NCBI GenBank assembly: GCA_003168255.1 | Contig: PMSU01000107.1 | Coordinates: 1 to 60,663, forward strand | DNA from: Actinomycetota bacterium | GTDB lineage: Bacteria > Actinomycetota > Actinomycetes > Streptosporangiales > Streptosporangiaceae | DNA length: 60,663 nucleotides | Direction: 5' to 3' | Part shown: piece by piece, positions 1 through 9,842 of the stretch | Layout of the letters: every line of letters starts with the position of its first letter | How positions within the stretch are numbered: position 1 is the first letter of the stretch | The notes under the pieces: generated by a model | Databases searched by the model: none | What the model was told of the DNA's origin: nothing | Seen by the model: the letters and a program-made list of their open reading frames with translations, nothing else | Position numbers and translations under genes: made by a program

Positions 1-139
1 CCGGGCGGCCGCTGTCCGGGTCCGGCCCGCACCAGGCCTCATCGTCAGGGATGTCCGAGCGGGTGAGGGCGTCCAGCGCGGCCTCCAGGATGTCGTCCTG
101 GGATGGCGGCCGGCGATCTGGCTGGCGGTCTGCGGGCAT
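1..139 (-). CDS. N-terminal part of a DUF222/HNH-endonuclease-like protein, cut by window edge
   Basis: An open frame begins with ATG at 139-137 behind a good ribosome site (GGAGGTGACCCG) and runs off the left edge. Its ~46 visible residues include DIPDDEAWCGPDPDSGRP. This closely matches the start of the fragment at 48885-49169 (DIPPDEGWGGPDPDGGRP). That N-terminal pattern is what I associate with the large actinobacterial DUF222/HNH (13E12-type) repeat family; the link rests on remembered sequences, not a search. Homology to the second copy continues upstream into the promoter (186-219). Whether this copy is complete cannot be seen. Confidence 0.5.
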   Translation of the reverse strand, partial: MPADRQPDRRPPSQDDILEAALDALTRSDIPDDEAWCGPDPDSGRP

Positions 140-185
140 CGGGTCACCTCCGTCCAGGCGCGGTCAACGGGTCAGGCCTTTCACT

Positions 186-219
186 GTTCTTCGAACACTG
201 TATCGCACAGGTACGACAG
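186..219 (-). promoter_or_regulatory. Conserved upstream element with LexA-like box and inverted repeat
   Basis: The block is almost identical to 49205-49238, which lies upstream of the paralogous fragment. It contains CGAAC-N4-TATCG (192-205), resembling the mycobacterial SOS box CGAAC-N4-GTTCG with two mismatches. It also contains TCGCA-CAGG-TACGA (203-216), a near-perfect inverted repeat. Mycobacterial 13E12 genes are known to carry LexA sites, so SOS control is a reasonable inference. Confidence 0.4.
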
Positions 220-249
220 TCCGCAGCCAAAACGATGCCCGACACGCCG

Positions 250-607
250 CGTGATTCCACCTAATTGATGCGTACAAGAGGCGCAAGGTAACCACGCACC
301 GGCCAGTACTACTGGCAGCACGGCAGGCAAGCAGAAACCCTCCCCGCCCAGGATGACCCGGGGGTCTGGTTCCGGTGAGGGGCTGGTCAGCGGCGCTTGT
401 ACAGCAGCATGCCGGGCAGGTTGCGCTGCCTGCCGGTCAGCGGGGGCAGGCTGGCGTTCTTCGACACTAGGGCCAGGATCGGTAGGCCGCCATTCGTCCT
501 CGAAGCGGTCGTCGCAGTTTGGAGCGGGTGGCGGTTCCTTACGGCGTCCAACCTTTCGGCCGCTGACTCCGTCGTAGTGGATGGGCAGCAGCCGGGGCGG
601 AGGCGGT
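250..607. other. Stretch with no convincing gene
   Basis: Several overlapping open frames exist on both strands but none has a recognisable domain or a good ribosome site. The minus-strand frame ending at 387 finishes RNLPGMLLYKRR, which could be the C-terminus of a decayed gene; I cannot name it. Confidence 0.4.
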
Positions 608-925
608 GTGGACGGCGATCATGCGGAGTTCGCAGATTTCGTGGTCGGATGGCAGGCCGCACTGCTGCGGGCCGCCTTCCTGGTTACTGGCGACCGACAC
701 CTCGCCAAAGACCTGCTGCGGAGCTCTCTCGAGCAGCGCGCCCTCCGTTGGAGGGCGACGAGCACGCCCAACGGCGTGACCCACCCCTGCGGGCTCTGCG
801 ACCCTCTCCGGATCGAGCAGGTCCTGCGGGCTCTCCCGATCCTGCACCCCCTGCGGAGCACGCTAACCCGGATGCGGTGTCCGCCGGAGGAACGTGCCGC
901 CGACATCGCCTGCCGCATGCCCTGA
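608..925 (+). pseudogene. Decayed SigE-type ECF sigma factor
   Basis: From GTG 608 the frame reads HAEFADFVVGWQAALLRAAF followed by LVTGDRHLAKDLLRSSLEQ. This is the region 2 signature of actinobacterial SigE-family ECF sigma factors (normally E-F-x-x-F-V ... LLRTAYLLTGD ... AEDLVQ-x-x-L). The frame stays open to 925. The rest is only faintly sigma-like: a trace of region 4 (VLRALP..., PPEERAADIACRMP) without a usable helix-turn-helix, and too short (about 105 residues against roughly 170). No anti-sigma gene follows. I read it as a relic. Confidence 0.5.
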
Positions 926-949
926 AACGAGTGCGGTTAGGCTTCCGGC

Positions 950-2320
950 ATGTACGAGGAAGCTTTGCGACCGGCGGCCAACGTGGCGGCTGGCTGGCTC
1001 ATGACTCTGGCCGAACGGCAGGTCGGCATCCCGGTTGCGCCCGATGACCTGCGCCTGCGGCTGGGGGTCGAACTCGGCGATGCGGGCACGGATCCGGCAA
1101 CCGTGATCGAGGAACTCGCCGCGGCGATCGAGCCAGGCCTGGTCGCCACGGCAGGCCCCCGCTATTTCGGCTTCGTGACAGGGGGCAGCCTGCCCGCGGC
1201 GCTTGCCGCCGACTGGCTGGTGTCGGCCTTCGACCAGAACGCAGCCATGTACGTCATGTCGCCCGGAGCCGCCGTGGCCGAGGAGATCACCGCGGGCTGG
1301 CTGCTCGACCTGCTCGGCCTGCCGGCCGAGAGCGCGGTTGGCTTCGTGACCGGCGGCCAGATGGCGAACTTCTCCTGCCTGGCCGCCGCACGGCACGCGC
1401 TGCTCGCCGCCGTGGGCTGGAATGTCGAGGCCGACGGGCTGCGGAACGCCCCGGAGCTGACGGTGATCGCGGGCAAACAGGCCCATGCCACGCTCGTACA
1501 CGCCGTGTCGCTACTCGGCCTCGGCGAGGCAGGCATTCGCCGGGTAGCCGCCGACGACCAGGGCCGAATGCTCCCCGACGGGCTACAGCTCACGCTCGAG
1601 CACGTCGATGGTCCCGTGCTCGTGTGCGCTCAGGCCGGCGAGGTGAACACCGGCGCCTTCGATCCGCTCCGCGAGATCGCCGCCATGGTGCGGGACCGGG
1701 ATCAGGCATGGCTGCACGTGGACGGGGCGTTCGGGTTGTGGGCGGCGGCCAGCCCGACGCTGCGATCGCTGACAGAGGGGGCCGAGCAGGCAGACTCCTG
1801 GGCGACCGATGGGCACAAGTGGCTCAATGTGCCGTACGACTGCGGGATGGCGATCGTCCGCGACTCGGCGGCGCTCAGCGCGGCACTCGGCCTGAGCGCC
1901 GCGTATCTTCAGGGCTCTGGCGGGCGGGATTCGTTCGCCTACGCGCCAGAGGCCTCCCGCCGCGCCCGCGCGCTGCCGGTATACGCGGCGCTGCGCTCTC
2001 TCGGCCGCCGTGGCGTGGCCGATCTGGTGGAGCGGTGCTGCGCACTCGCCAGGCTCGCGGCCGACGAGCTGTCGCGCTGCGCGTCCGTCGAGGTGCTGAA
2101 CGATGTGGTGCTGAATCAGGTGCTGCTGCGGGTGCACGGCGCCGACACGGCGGCCGTTATCGAGCGGGTGCAGCGGGATGGGATTTGCTGGCTGGGCGGC
2201 ACGAGCTGGCTCGGCGAGCCGGCCATCCGATTCTCGGTGTCCAACTGGTCGACCACCGAAGACGACATCAGGCAGTCGGTTGCCGCCATCGTCGCGGCGG
2301 TCAAGGCGGTCCGCGGCTGA
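950..2320 (+). CDS. Pyridoxal-phosphate-dependent group II decarboxylase family protein
   Basis: 456 residues, the usual length for Pyridoxal_deC-type enzymes (aromatic amino acid, glutamate and diaminobutyrate decarboxylases). The PLP lysine is K290 in TDGHKWLN, preceded by the cofactor-contacting Asp258 in HVDGAFGLW. The N-terminal domain carries the GPRYFGFVTGG stretch typical of the actinobacterial subgroup, and SAVGFVTGGQMANF is the conserved phosphate-binding region. The enzyme should be a cytosolic dimer decarboxylating or otherwise transforming an amino acid; the substrate cannot be read from sequence. The ATG at 950 has a weak ribosome site, 24 bases after the sigma-factor relic ends. 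It stands alone and converges with the gene at 2433. Confidence 0.85.
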   Translation: MYEEALRPAANVAAGWLMTLAERQVGIPVAPDDLRLRLGVELGDAGTDPATVIEELAAAIEPGLVATAGPRYFGFVTGGSLPAALAADWLVSAFDQNAAMYVMSPGAAVAEEITAGWLLDLLGLPAESAVGFVTGGQMANFSCLAAARHALLAAVGWNVEADGLRNAPELTVIAGKQAHATLVHAVSLLGLGEAGIRRVAADDQGRMLPDGLQLTLEHVDGPVLVCAQAGEVNTGAFDPLREIAAMVRDRDQAWLHVDGAFGLWAAASPTLRSLTEGAEQADSWATDGHKWLNVPYDCGMAIVRDSAALSAALGLSAAYLQGSGGRDSFAYAPEASRRARALPVYAALRSLGRRGVADLVERCCALARLAADELSRCASVEVLNDVVLNQVLLRVHGADTAAVIERVQRDGICWLGGTSWLGEPAIRFSVSNWSTTEDDIRQSVAAIVAAVKAVRG

Positions 2321-2432
2321 GCGTCAGCCCCTGGCCCTGAGCAGGGCCGGCCATCGGCGTGGGCAAGTGGCGGCGAAGCCGAGCAGAACCGCGGGATCGA
2401 AGTAGATGACGCGCTCGACAGCGGCTTGCAGG

Positions 2433-3728
2433 TCAGGGCATCGGCAGCGGATGCCGCAAGGCGGTCATCGCGAGCAGCGCGATGGCGTCGGTCCAGCCGA
2501 GCGGGGCGACCGAGGCCGGGCGCCCGTCGGCGTTCACCTGCTCTGGCAGCGAGCCGGCCGCCGTGCGGTGAGCGACCAGCCAGCTCAGCCAGCGGTCGGC
2601 ACCCGCGCGGTTGCCCGAGGCGGCGTCATAGAGGGCGAAGAAACCGGTCTCCGGTGTCCAGGCCTCGTCGGGATCGCCGGCCCAAGCGCTGCCTGGCACG
2701 ATGCCTCCGTTCGGAAGAGTAAGTTGCCGTGCCGCCGAGGCGACGGCCTGCCTCACCCCGGAACCCGCAGCCGAAAATGGCGGTCCGAGGAAGGTCACTG
2801 CTGCGTCCGCCCCGCTCGATCCATCCGGCGTGCGCTGGTAGTCAGTCGCGCCGAAGCTGGCCTGGATGCCGTGGCCGAGGCGGCGGGCTGCGGCCGACCA
2901 GCGCGACGCATCCGCGGCGAAGCCGAGTGACCGGGCGAGATCGGCCGCGGCGCGCAGCCCGGTGTACAGCGGTGCCGCGATGCCCAGCGTCACCGATGAC
3001 ACCCGGTCCTCCCAGTAGTCCATGGATACCGGCGGCAGCCCGTCACTACCGAGCAGCGAAGCGGTCGCGGCGGCGGCGCGGCGCACCGCCGGCCACAGGG
3101 CGGTGAGGTCACGCCGCGCGGCGCCGCTGCCCGGCTGGGCGTCGTACCAGAACCACACCGCCCAGGGGAACCAGCCGTCAGCGTCCAGTTCGGTCGGGCG
3201 GCCGTCTCGTACTGGGCCATCTCCGGACAGCTGGTAGCGCGCGGCCCAGATGCCCGAGGCGGGCTGGACCCGGGCGATGAAGCGGAGGATGGCCAGCGCC
3301 GTCTCACTGTGCCCGGTGACGGTGAGAGCGGCCGCCACCCAGCTCGAATCGCGCGGCCATGCGTACTTCCACCCCGGATACCAACCCGCGGCGACGGCGC
3401 CATCCGGCCTGGTGAGAAGCCTGAGGTCGAGCAGGGCCCGGACTGCCGTGGCGCGCTGCGCCGGGTTGACTCCCGGCACGAGGCCACTGGCCAGCCAGCG
3501 CGCCTGGGCGGCGTCAGACGGGCGGCACGACGCGTGCCCCGAGACTGGAATGACGCAGACTCCGTCGGGAGCTCGCGGGTCCGCCGTGATCCCGACGAGC
3601 AGCAGGTGCCCGACCGGCGGACTTCCCGCAGAGCCGCTGACGGCCAGCACGACCGCGGCAGCGGTGATCGCGAGGGCGGCTCTGCGCCATCTTCCGCCGC
3701 GTGGTCGCGGCCGCGGGGCGAAGGGCAT
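2433..3728 (-). CDS. Secreted glycoside hydrolase family 15-like (glucoamylase-fold) protein
   Basis: 431 residues. An N-terminal basic stretch (RGGRWRR) followed by a hydrophobic helix at about 16-33 suggests a signal peptide or membrane anchor. The body has the (alpha/alpha)6-barrel signatures of GH15: WPRDSSW at 124-130, a candidate general acid E240 in MDYWEDR, and a candidate base E396 in SLPEQVNADG, followed by LGWTDAIALL. It probably releases glucose or a related sugar from alpha-linked glycans outside the cell, but GH15-like paralogues in actinobacteria include trehalases and uncharacterised members. It is shorter than intracellular GH15 proteins because the N-terminal beta domain is missing. 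It converges with the decarboxylase gene; no partner genes are adjacent. Confidence 0.75.
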   Translation of the reverse strand: MPFAPRPRPRGGRWRRAALAITAAAVVLAVSGSAGSPPVGHLLLVGITADPRAPDGVCVIPVSGHASCRPSDAAQARWLASGLVPGVNPAQRATAVRALLDLRLLTRPDGAVAAGWYPGWKYAWPRDSSWVAAALTVTGHSETALAILRFIARVQPASGIWAARYQLSGDGPVRDGRPTELDADGWFPWAVWFWYDAQPGSGAARRDLTALWPAVRRAAAATASLLGSDGLPPVSMDYWEDRVSSVTLGIAAPLYTGLRAAADLARSLGFAADASRWSAAARRLGHGIQASFGATDYQRTPDGSSGADAAVTFLGPPFSAAGSGVRQAVASAARQLTLPNGGIVPGSAWAGDPDEAWTPETGFFALYDAASGNRAGADRWLSWLVAHRTAAGSLPEQVNADGRPASVAPLGWTDAIALLAMTALRHPLPMP

Positions 3729-3866
3729 GGAGCAGCGTGCTCCCCGGATACTCGCCTGGATGGACAGCGGATGCCCGCCGGGCGCCGGTTACCTGCCACG
3801 CGAGGGCGCCCAGGCGCGGCGCCTCAGCCTATCGCCGGCCGCCGCGCCTGAGCGTCTGGACGTGCG

Positions 3867-4421
3867 CTACCTGACGAACGGGTACCAGAGCGACTGGGTG
3901 AAGGACTGCGCCGTGTGCGCCGGCCGCTTGCCGGTGTAGATGATCGTCATCTCGGTGAACTGCCGCTGACCGTGCCAATGCGGTACGGCGGCGGGACGCC
4001 AGAGCACGACGATCACCTGGTTGGTGAGGAACTTGCCCTGGGCGCAAGACGGAGTGCAGGTGTTGAGGATGAACTTGCCCGTCGCGGTGGCCAGGCCGGA
4101 TGTCCAGCTTTCCCAGTGCAGCCTGGCCAGGTAGTCGCTCCCGTCGCCGCAGGCCAGGATGTAGCTGGTCGGCCTCACCCGCCCCTTGTTAAGGCAGGTG
4201 ATGATCTTGGTCTTGGTCCTGGCTGTGGCGCGGTGCCCGGCCGCCGTGCGGGTTGCTGCATCCGCCGCGGCGGGGCGGGTCACCGGCTGCGCTTGAGGCC
4301 TCGCCGCCACCGAATGCTGCCCCTGGCTGGTGGCGGCGAGCGCCGCGCCGCCCGCTAGCGCGCCGCCTGACAGCACGGCCGCCGCCATAGCGACGGCGAC
4401 TGCGATAGGTGAGCCCTTCAT
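3867..4421 (-). CDS. Small secreted protein of unknown function
   Basis: 184 residues from ATG 4421, preceded by AGGGGGATCG. A signal peptide (MKGSPIAVAVAMAAAVLSGG... to about residue 30) is followed by an Ala/Thr/Arg linker. A compact C-terminal domain of about 100 residues begins RPTSYILACGDGSDYLARLH, contains NTCTPSCAQGKF, and has four cysteines likely to form disulfides. Similar small secreted proteins with an R-P-x-x-x-x-LACGDG motif are widespread in actinomycetes and have no assigned role. Longer upstream starts in the same frame overlap the hydrolase gene at 4623 on the other strand and are unlikely. Confidence 0.7.
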   Translation of the reverse strand: MKGSPIAVAVAMAAAVLSGGALAGGAALAATSQGQHSVAARPQAQPVTRPAAADAATRTAAGHRATARTKTKIITCLNKGRVRPTSYILACGDGSDYLARLHWESWTSGLATATGKFILNTCTPSCAQGKFLTNQVIVVLWRPAAVPHWHGQRQFTEMTIIYTGKRPAHTAQSFTQSLWYPFVR

Positions 4422-4622
4422 CGATCCCCCTGGATAAATGGCCATGTAATGGACGTATTTCGGAAGTACGATCGCCGTGTCCGGCGTCTCCAGATGGTAT
4501 AGACGATGCTGCGGGCTCCCGGTTGGAGGCTGGCCGTCACGATTTGATCTCGGCGCCAGGCAATTCCCGCGGCTTGGTGCTGCGACTGGCGGGGCAAAGA
4601 GGGTCGTGCCAAGCTGCTGGCC

Positions 4623-5330
4623 ATGGGTGAAATGATCAGCTATCAGAGCAACGGCGGGACCTCGGAGGGCTATCTCGCGATCCCGCAGGCTGCTGGCGAC
4701 GCGGCCGTTCCGGCCGTGCCCGCCGTCATCGTGATCCAGGAGTGGTGGGGCCTCGTCGGCCACATCACTTCGGTGGCGGACCGTATCGCCGCCGCCGGTT
4801 TCCTTGCGCTGGCTCCTGACCTGTATCACGGGCACATGGCGAGCGAGCCGGACGAGGCGCAGAAGCTGATGATGGGCCTGGCCATGGATCAGGCCGCCAA
4901 AGACATCGCCGGGGCGGCCGCCTACCTGGCCGGCCGGCCCGAATGCACCGGCGGTGTCGCCGTGGTCGGGTTCTGCCTCGGCGGCAGCCTGGCGCTGTGG
5001 GCCGGAACCCTGTCCCAGCACATCACCGCGGCGGTGGGCTACTACCCGGCGATCCCCTGGGAACGGATGCAGCCGTCCTGGCAGAACTACAGCGGCAAGG
5101 CGGCGCTCATCCACGCCGACGAGGCCGAGGGCGGGTCGGGGGCGCCCGGCATCCAGCAAGCCATGCAGCTCATCTCCGACGCCGGCGGCGAGGTCACCGC
5201 GTACGACTATGCCGGCACCGGCCACGCCTTCTTCAACGACGACAGGCCCGAGGTGTACGATCAGCCCGCCGCCACGCTGAGCTGGGATCGCACCCTGACC
5301 TTCTTGCACGACAGGCTGCGGGCCGGATAG
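4623..5330 (+). CDS. Dienelactone hydrolase family protein
   Basis: 235 residues, standard for the family. The catalytic triad is visible: nucleophile C118 in GFCLGG, D166 in IHADEAEGG, and H201 in GTGHAFF. The EWWGL motif near residue 40 is also typical. Members are cytosolic alpha/beta hydrolases acting on dienelactones in chlorocatechol breakdown, but many homologues outside catabolic operons have unknown substrates. There is no catechol pathway gene nearby, so I would not assign clcD. The divergent secreted-protein gene (start 4421) shares the 200-base upstream region. Confidence 0.85.
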   Translation: MGEMISYQSNGGTSEGYLAIPQAAGDAAVPAVPAVIVIQEWWGLVGHITSVADRIAAAGFLALAPDLYHGHMASEPDEAQKLMMGLAMDQAAKDIAGAAAYLAGRPECTGGVAVVGFCLGGSLALWAGTLSQHITAAVGYYPAIPWERMQPSWQNYSGKAALIHADEAEGGSGAPGIQQAMQLISDAGGEVTAYDYAGTGHAFFNDDRPEVYDQPAATLSWDRTLTFLHDRLRAG

Positions 5331-5415
5331 GTCGTTAACGTGCCGGACAGCCAGCAGATGCTTCACCGTCGGGTCGCTGTGATGTGCTGGCGGACATCAT
5401 GGGGACAATGAGAGC

Positions 5416-7758
5416 ATGAGCAACAACGGTTCCAGCGTGACTTCGGGGGAGGACGCGCATGAAGTCGGCACGACTAGCGTGCCGCAGCGGGGGGAGTCAG
5501 GGCAGGATCTGCCCGCAGACCGTTACCTCGATCGCGAGGAGAGCTGGCTCCGCTTCAACCAGCGGGTGCTCGAGCTTGCCGAGGATCCTACGGTTCCGCT
5601 GCTGGAGAGGGTCAGGTTCATCTCCATCTTCGCCAGCAACCTGGACGAGTTCTTCATGGTGCGGGTGGCCGGGCTGGTGCGCCGGATGGCCGCCGGCCTC
5701 CCTGTGGAGAGCGTGGCCGGGCTACGGCCAGGCCAGGTACTCGAGAACGTCCTTGAGATCGCGGGCGAGCTTACTTTGCGGCATGCCGCCAGCTACAGCG
5801 ACACGATCCTGCCGGAACTGGCCGCGCACGGGATCGAGATCCTGCGCTGGAAGGAGCTATCCGCCGACGAGCAGCGGGAGCTGCGCGAACTGTTCCGCGA
5901 GCGTATCTACCCGGTGCTCACGCCGCTGGTGGTGGACCCCGCCCACCCGTTCCCCTATATCTCCGGCTTGACGCTCAGCCTCGCTGTCATGGTCGCCGAC
6001 CCCGACACCGGCGATACGATGTTCGCCCGGGTGAAGGTGCCGCCGCTGCTGCCCAGGTTCCTGACCGTCTCGCCGCAGCGGTTCGTCCCGCTCGAGGACG
6101 TTATCGCGGCCCATCTCGACGAGCTTTTCGTCGGCCTTGACATACTGGAAAACCACGCGTTCCGGGTCACCCGTGTCCGTGATCTTGAGGTCGACGAGGA
6201 CATCACCGAAGACCTGCTACAGGCCCTGGAGCGGGAACTACAGCGGCACAGGTTCGAGCCCGCGGTCAGGCTCGAGGTGGAAGAGTCCATCTCAAGCGAC
6301 GTACTCGAGCGGCTGGTCACCGAGCTCCGCATCGACCGGCGTGCCGTCTACCGGGTGCCCGGCCCGCTCGACCTTTCCGGCCTCTCGGCGATCGCCGACC
6401 TCGACCTCCGCGACCTGAAATACCCGGCGTTCGTCCCCTCGGAGTCGGCGATTCCGCACGATGCCGACATCTTCTCCGCCCTCGCCGAGCGCGACCGGCT
6501 CGTCCACCACCCGTACGACTCGTTCACTACTAGCGTGGAGCGGCTGATCGTCGATTCTGCCGCCGATCCCGGAGTCCTCGCGATCAAGCAGACCCTTTAC
6601 CGAACGAGCGGTGAGTCCCCCATAGTGGACGCGCTGATCGACGCCGCGGAGGCCGGCAAGCAGGTCGTCGTGGTGGTAGAGATCAAGGCCCGCTTCGACG
6701 AGCGCGCCAACATCGCCTGGGCGCGCAAGCTTGAGGAGGCGGGCTGCCACGTCGTGTACGGCTTCGTCGGCCTGAAGACGCACGCCAAGATGGCGCTCAT
6801 CGTGCGGGAGGAGCCGGACGGCTCGCTACGCCGCTACTGTCACATCGGCACCGGCAACTATCACCCCACGACCGCCAGGCTGTACGAGGACTTTGGCCTG
6901 CTCACTGCCAATCCCACGGTGGCCGAGGACGTCACCGACCTGTTCAACCATCTCACCGGATACAGCCGGAAGAGCTCCTTCCGGCGGCTGCTTGTCGCGC
7001 CGCAGGCGCTGCGGGCCGGCCTGGTGGCACGGATCGGCCGCCAGGCGGAACTGGCCAGGGCGGGACTGCCAGCCCTGATCCAGCTGAAGTGCAACGCGCT
7101 GACCGACGAGGCGGTGATCGACGCCCTCTACCGCGCTTCGCAGGCAGGCGTGCCGATCGAGCTGTGGATACGCGGTATCAGCTCGCTGCGACCAGGCGTG
7201 CCCGGGCTGTCGGAGACGATCCGGGTGCGCAGCGTGCTAGGCCGGTTCCTCGAGCATGCGCGCGTCTATGCGTTCGGCGCTGAGGATTCTCGCGCCGTGC
7301 GCGGACAGGCCGCGAAGGGAGCGAAGGCGGCGAAGGGGGCGAAGGAGCCGGCTGGTGCCGATGCTGCCGCGTCGCCGGGTCAAGACCCAACGCGGGAGGT
7401 GTGGCTGGGCAGCTCCGATCTCATGCACCGCAATCTGGACCGGCGGGTGGAGTTGCTCGTCAGCGTGAGCGATCCCAGCCAGCGGGCGATGCTGCACGAC
7501 CTATTTGGCATGGCGATGGACGAAGCGACCGCGTCCTGGTGGCTGGACCGGGACGGCACCTGGACCAGGCACTACCTGGACTCTTCTGGTGCGCCGCTGC
7601 GCGACCTGCAGGCTCACCTAGTCGGGATCAGGCGCGGCGGGCGGCCGGTGGCTGAGGTGGACGGCCGGGCCAAGGGCAATGCGTCAGGCCGGCCGTCGGC
7701 CGGGCGAGCCGGCCGGGGCAGAGGGCGCTCGTCGCCTGGGGGGACCGGCGCCGCGTGA
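5416..7758 (+). CDS. ppk: Polyphosphate kinase 1
   Basis: 780 residues. It makes and reverses polyphosphate from ATP. The phospholipase-D-like catalytic half shows both active-site histidines: H456 in [10 protein letters not shown] (the equivalent of the E. coli phosphohistidine) and H671 in [31 protein letters not shown] follows the first. The N-terminal N and H domains are present ([14 protein letters not shown] near residue 43). Odd: between the two PLD halves, about residues 629-656, is a low-complexity insert with [12 protein letters not shown] repeats, followed by an acidic/Ala run at the C-terminus rich in Gly-Arg. The stop overlaps the next start by four bases (GTGA), so it is translationally coupled to the NUDIX gene, a pairing common in actinobacteria. 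Confidence 0.95.
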   Translation: MSNNGSSVTSGEDAHEVGTTSVPQRGESGQDLPADRYLDREESWLRFNQRVLELAEDPTVPLLERVRFISIFASNLDEFFMVRVAGLVRRMAAGLPVESVAGLRPGQVLENVLEIAGELTLRHAASYSDTILPELAAHGIEILRWKELSADEQRELRELFRERIYPVLTPLVVDPAHPFPYISGLTLSLAVMVADPDTGDTMFARVKVPPLLPRFLTVSPQRFVPLEDVIAAHLDELFVGLDILENHAFRVTRVRDLEVDEDITEDLLQALERELQRHRFEPAVRLEVEESISSDVLERLVTELRIDRRAVYRVPGPLDLSGLSAIADLDLRDLKYPAFVPSESAIPHDADIFSALAERDRLVHHPYDSFTTSVERLIVDSAADPGVLAIKQTLYRTSGESPIVDALIDAAEAGKQVVVVVEIKARFDERANIAWARKLEEAGCHVVYGFVGLKTHAKMALIVREEPDGSLRRYCHIGTGNYHPTTARLYEDFGLLTANPTVAEDVTDLFNHLTGYSRKSSFRRLLVAPQALRAGLVARIGRQAELARAGLPALIQLKCNALTDEAVIDALYRASQAGVPIELWIRGISSLRPGVPGLSETIRVRSVLGRFLEHARVYAFGAEDSRAVRGQAAKGAKAAKGAKEPAGADAAASPGQDPTREVWLGSSDLMHRNLDRRVELLVSVSDPSQRAMLHDLFGMAMDEATASWWLDRDGTWTRHYLDSSGAPLRDLQAHLVGIRRGGRPVAEVDGRAKGNASGRPSAGRAGRGRGRSSPGGTGAA

Positions 7759-8723
7759 CGGGCCGGCACACGCGAGCCCGTCATGACCAGGTTCCGCCGG
7801 CTGCCGAGATACGCGCCGCAGGCGCGGTGCTCTACAGGTCCGGGGATCAGGGCATCGAGGTGGCGCTCATCCACCGGCCCAGGCACGACGACTGGACGTT
7901 TCCCAAGGGGAAGCTCGAACCGGGCGAGCACGTGCTGACCGCGGCCGTCCGCGAGGTGACCGAGGAGACAGGAATCTGCCCGGTGCTCGGGCGGCCGCTG
8001 GCCACCGTGCGCTACCAGGTGGACGGCAGGCCAAAGCGGGTGGACTACTGGGCGGCTCGGGTGGATCACCAGCCGCCGGACGCTGCCTTCGTCCCCGGCG
8101 ACGAGGTGGACAGGCTGGAGTGGCTGCCGCCGCCCGCGGCCAGGTCACAGCTCACCTATAGCCACGATGCGAGGGTCCTCGAACGCCTCCTGTCCCCGGC
8201 CGGCGACGGCGATCCGGCCGGCGGCGATACCGTGCCGTGCATCCTGCTGCGGCATGCCCCGGCCGGGCGCAAGAACGGCTGGCACGGTGATGACCTGCTG
8301 AGGCCGCTGGACGCACATGGCGTGGCGGACGCGGAAGCCTTGGCGGAACTGCTCGGCTGCTTCGCGCCGGACAGGGTGATCAGCTCGGCGGCGGAGCGCT
8401 GCCTGGGCACGGTGCGCCCGTACGCGGAGCGGATCGGCGCGGCCATCGAGGCCGAGCCCGCGTTCACCGTGCGGGCGGGCAACGGCGGCGGCGACCGCAG
8501 CGAGGCTGCGCGGCATCGCATGACGGAACTGATCGCGCAGCCTTCGCCCATGGTCATCTGCGCGCACCGGGAGAACCTGCCCGTGCTCCTCGACCAGGCA
8601 CGCGCCGGGCTGCACGACACTCAGCCGGAGGACGGCTGGTCGCCGCCCAAGGCGGGATTCTGGGTACTGCACATCGCGGCCGGAAGGCTGTCCGCGATGG
8701 AACACCACACGGTGACCAGCTAG
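7755..8723 (+). CDS. NUDIX hydrolase fused to histidine phosphatase domain (MutT1-like)
   Basis: 322 residues in two domains. The N-terminal half has a complete Nudix box, G52-K-L-E-P-G-E ... REVTEETGI (52-74). The C-terminal half (from about 155) begins [15 protein letters not shown], the RHG motif of SixA-like histidine phosphatases. Mycobacterial MutT1 has this architecture and hydrolyses 8-oxo-GTP/dGTP and diadenosine polyphosphates. The GTG start at 7755 overlaps the ppk stop (GTGA), so it is co-translated with polyphosphate kinase. That fits a nucleotide/polyphosphate housekeeping unit. Confidence 0.88.
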   Translation: MTGRHTRARHDQVPPAAEIRAAGAVLYRSGDQGIEVALIHRPRHDDWTFPKGKLEPGEHVLTAAVREVTEETGICPVLGRPLATVRYQVDGRPKRVDYWAARVDHQPPDAAFVPGDEVDRLEWLPPPAARSQLTYSHDARVLERLLSPAGDGDPAGGDTVPCILLRHAPAGRKNGWHGDDLLRPLDAHGVADAEALAELLGCFAPDRVISSAAERCLGTVRPYAERIGAAIEAEPAFTVRAGNGGGDRSEAARHRMTELIAQPSPMVICAHRENLPVLLDQARAGLHDTQPEDGWSPPKAGFWVLHIAAGRLSAMEHHTVTS

Positions 8724-8724
8724 A

Positions 8725-8750
8725 CGCCGCCGCGGTTAGCCCAGGCGGCG
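8725..8750. terminator. GC-rich hairpin between convergent genes
   Basis: CGCCGCC (8725-8731) pairs with GGCGGCG (8744-8750) across a 12-base loop, between the ends of the NUDIX gene (+) and the permease gene (-). No T-tract follows on either strand, so termination is only a suggestion. Confidence 0.3.
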
Positions 8751-9800
8751 ACGGAGCAGCCTGATGGTGCCTGCCGCGAGGAGTAGCGCAAGCAGCAGCA
8801 AGATCACGTCGGTGACGCCCTGGAACAGCCAGAACCGGCTGGCCGGCTGGTAGGTGACCCAGAACGCGTCATGGTGGCGGGCCAGCCATCGCAACTGGCC
8901 CGCTGCGCTGATCGCGGGCATCGCGTTAGACACATGGACGATCATCCGGCTGCTCATCTCGCGTGCCCCGGGCCCGGTGAACCAGCCGCGGACAAGCCAG
9001 CCGCCGGTTAGCCTGCCGCTTCCCGGCGGCGCATACGTGTTCAGCGCTGTCGGCTGCGATCCGTCATACCCGCCGACGTAGTACGGGGCGGTGCGCATGG
9101 TGATCGGGGCGATGCCGAGCAGCAGGTTGTTCAGCCATAGCACCGTCGCGCCGGCCAGTACTGCCAGGCCGGCGGCCGTCGCGGCCATGGCCGCGACGGT
9201 GCGCCCGATCAAGAGCCCGGCCAGCGCCCCGGCGGCGAAAGCAAGCAGCGTCCAGCAGGCAAGGGTGACACCCGCTACGTCGAAGTCCCAGCGTTGCCAG
9301 CCGCTGGCTACCCCCAGCCGTACATACGGCTGGCAGGACCAGGTGAATAGCAGCCCGAGCAGACAGCTGGCAACGGCAGTCGACGCGCCGAGCAGGACCA
9401 GCTTGATAGCCGTCCACCGGCGGCCGCCCATCTCCTGAGTCCAGGCGAACCGGAACGTGCCCCGCTCGATCTCGCCCGCCAGCAGCGGTGCGCCAAGGAA
9501 CATGCCGACCAGCACGGGAACAAGAAGGAGCGCAAAGCCACCGGCCGGGTAGGAGTCGAACGGGCTGGTGTCGAACATGTCGGACCGGCTGAGCAAGCAC
9601 CCGCTCGACGACCCGCAGCCGGGGCGGCCCGCGTACACGGCTCGCGCCCGCAGTCCGACGAGCAGCATCAACACGGCGAGGCAGCCAAGCAGCGCCAGCA
9701 GCCCGGCCAGGGCCGCGCGGTGCTGCCGCCAGGTAACCCAGACCATGCCCCGCCCTGGCGCCTTGCCAGGCGATCGCTGCTGCACCAGCGGCGGACTCAC
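8736..9800 (-). CDS. ABC-2-type transporter permease subunit (orphan)
   Basis: 354 residues from GTG 9800; a start at ATG 9746 (MVWVTWRQHRAALAG) is equally possible and matches the usual N-terminus of the family. About six membrane segments are visible, the first directly after WVTWRQHR. A large extracytoplasmic loop precedes the last helix (...YQPASRFWLFQG), and the C-terminus is RRRL. The same family is seen at 37682-38728, where MIWLTLRQFRVEA and YQPAGRFWAFQW are corresponding segments. Such permeases normally follow an ATPase gene. Here none is adjacent; upstream are only a 20-bp palindrome (9843-9862) and the ogt gene. Function and substrate unknown. Confidence 0.75.
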   Translation of the reverse strand: MSPPLVQQRSPGKAPGRGMVWVTWRQHRAALAGLLALLGCLAVLMLLVGLRARAVYAGRPGCGSSSGCLLSRSDMFDTSPFDSYPAGGFALLLVPVLVGMFLGAPLLAGEIERGTFRFAWTQEMGGRRWTAIKLVLLGASTAVASCLLGLLFTWSCQPYVRLGVASGWQRWDFDVAGVTLACWTLLAFAAGALAGLLIGRTVAAMAATAAGLAVLAGATVLWLNNLLLGIAPITMRTAPYYVGGYDGSQPTALNTYAPPGSGRLTGGWLVRGWFTGPGAREMSSRMIVHVSNAMPAISAAGQLRWLARHHDAFWVTYQPASRFWLFQGVTDVILLLLALLLAAGTIRLLRRRLG

Positions 9801-9842
9801 CGGTCCGCCATCGGGATATGCCCGGAGCCGTCAGCAATCAGC

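Noticed and set aside
3867..5366. A 499-residue minus-strand frame
   Set aside because: Only its last 184 codons look like a real gene; the first part is the antisense of the dienelactone hydrolase gene. The start was moved to 4421.
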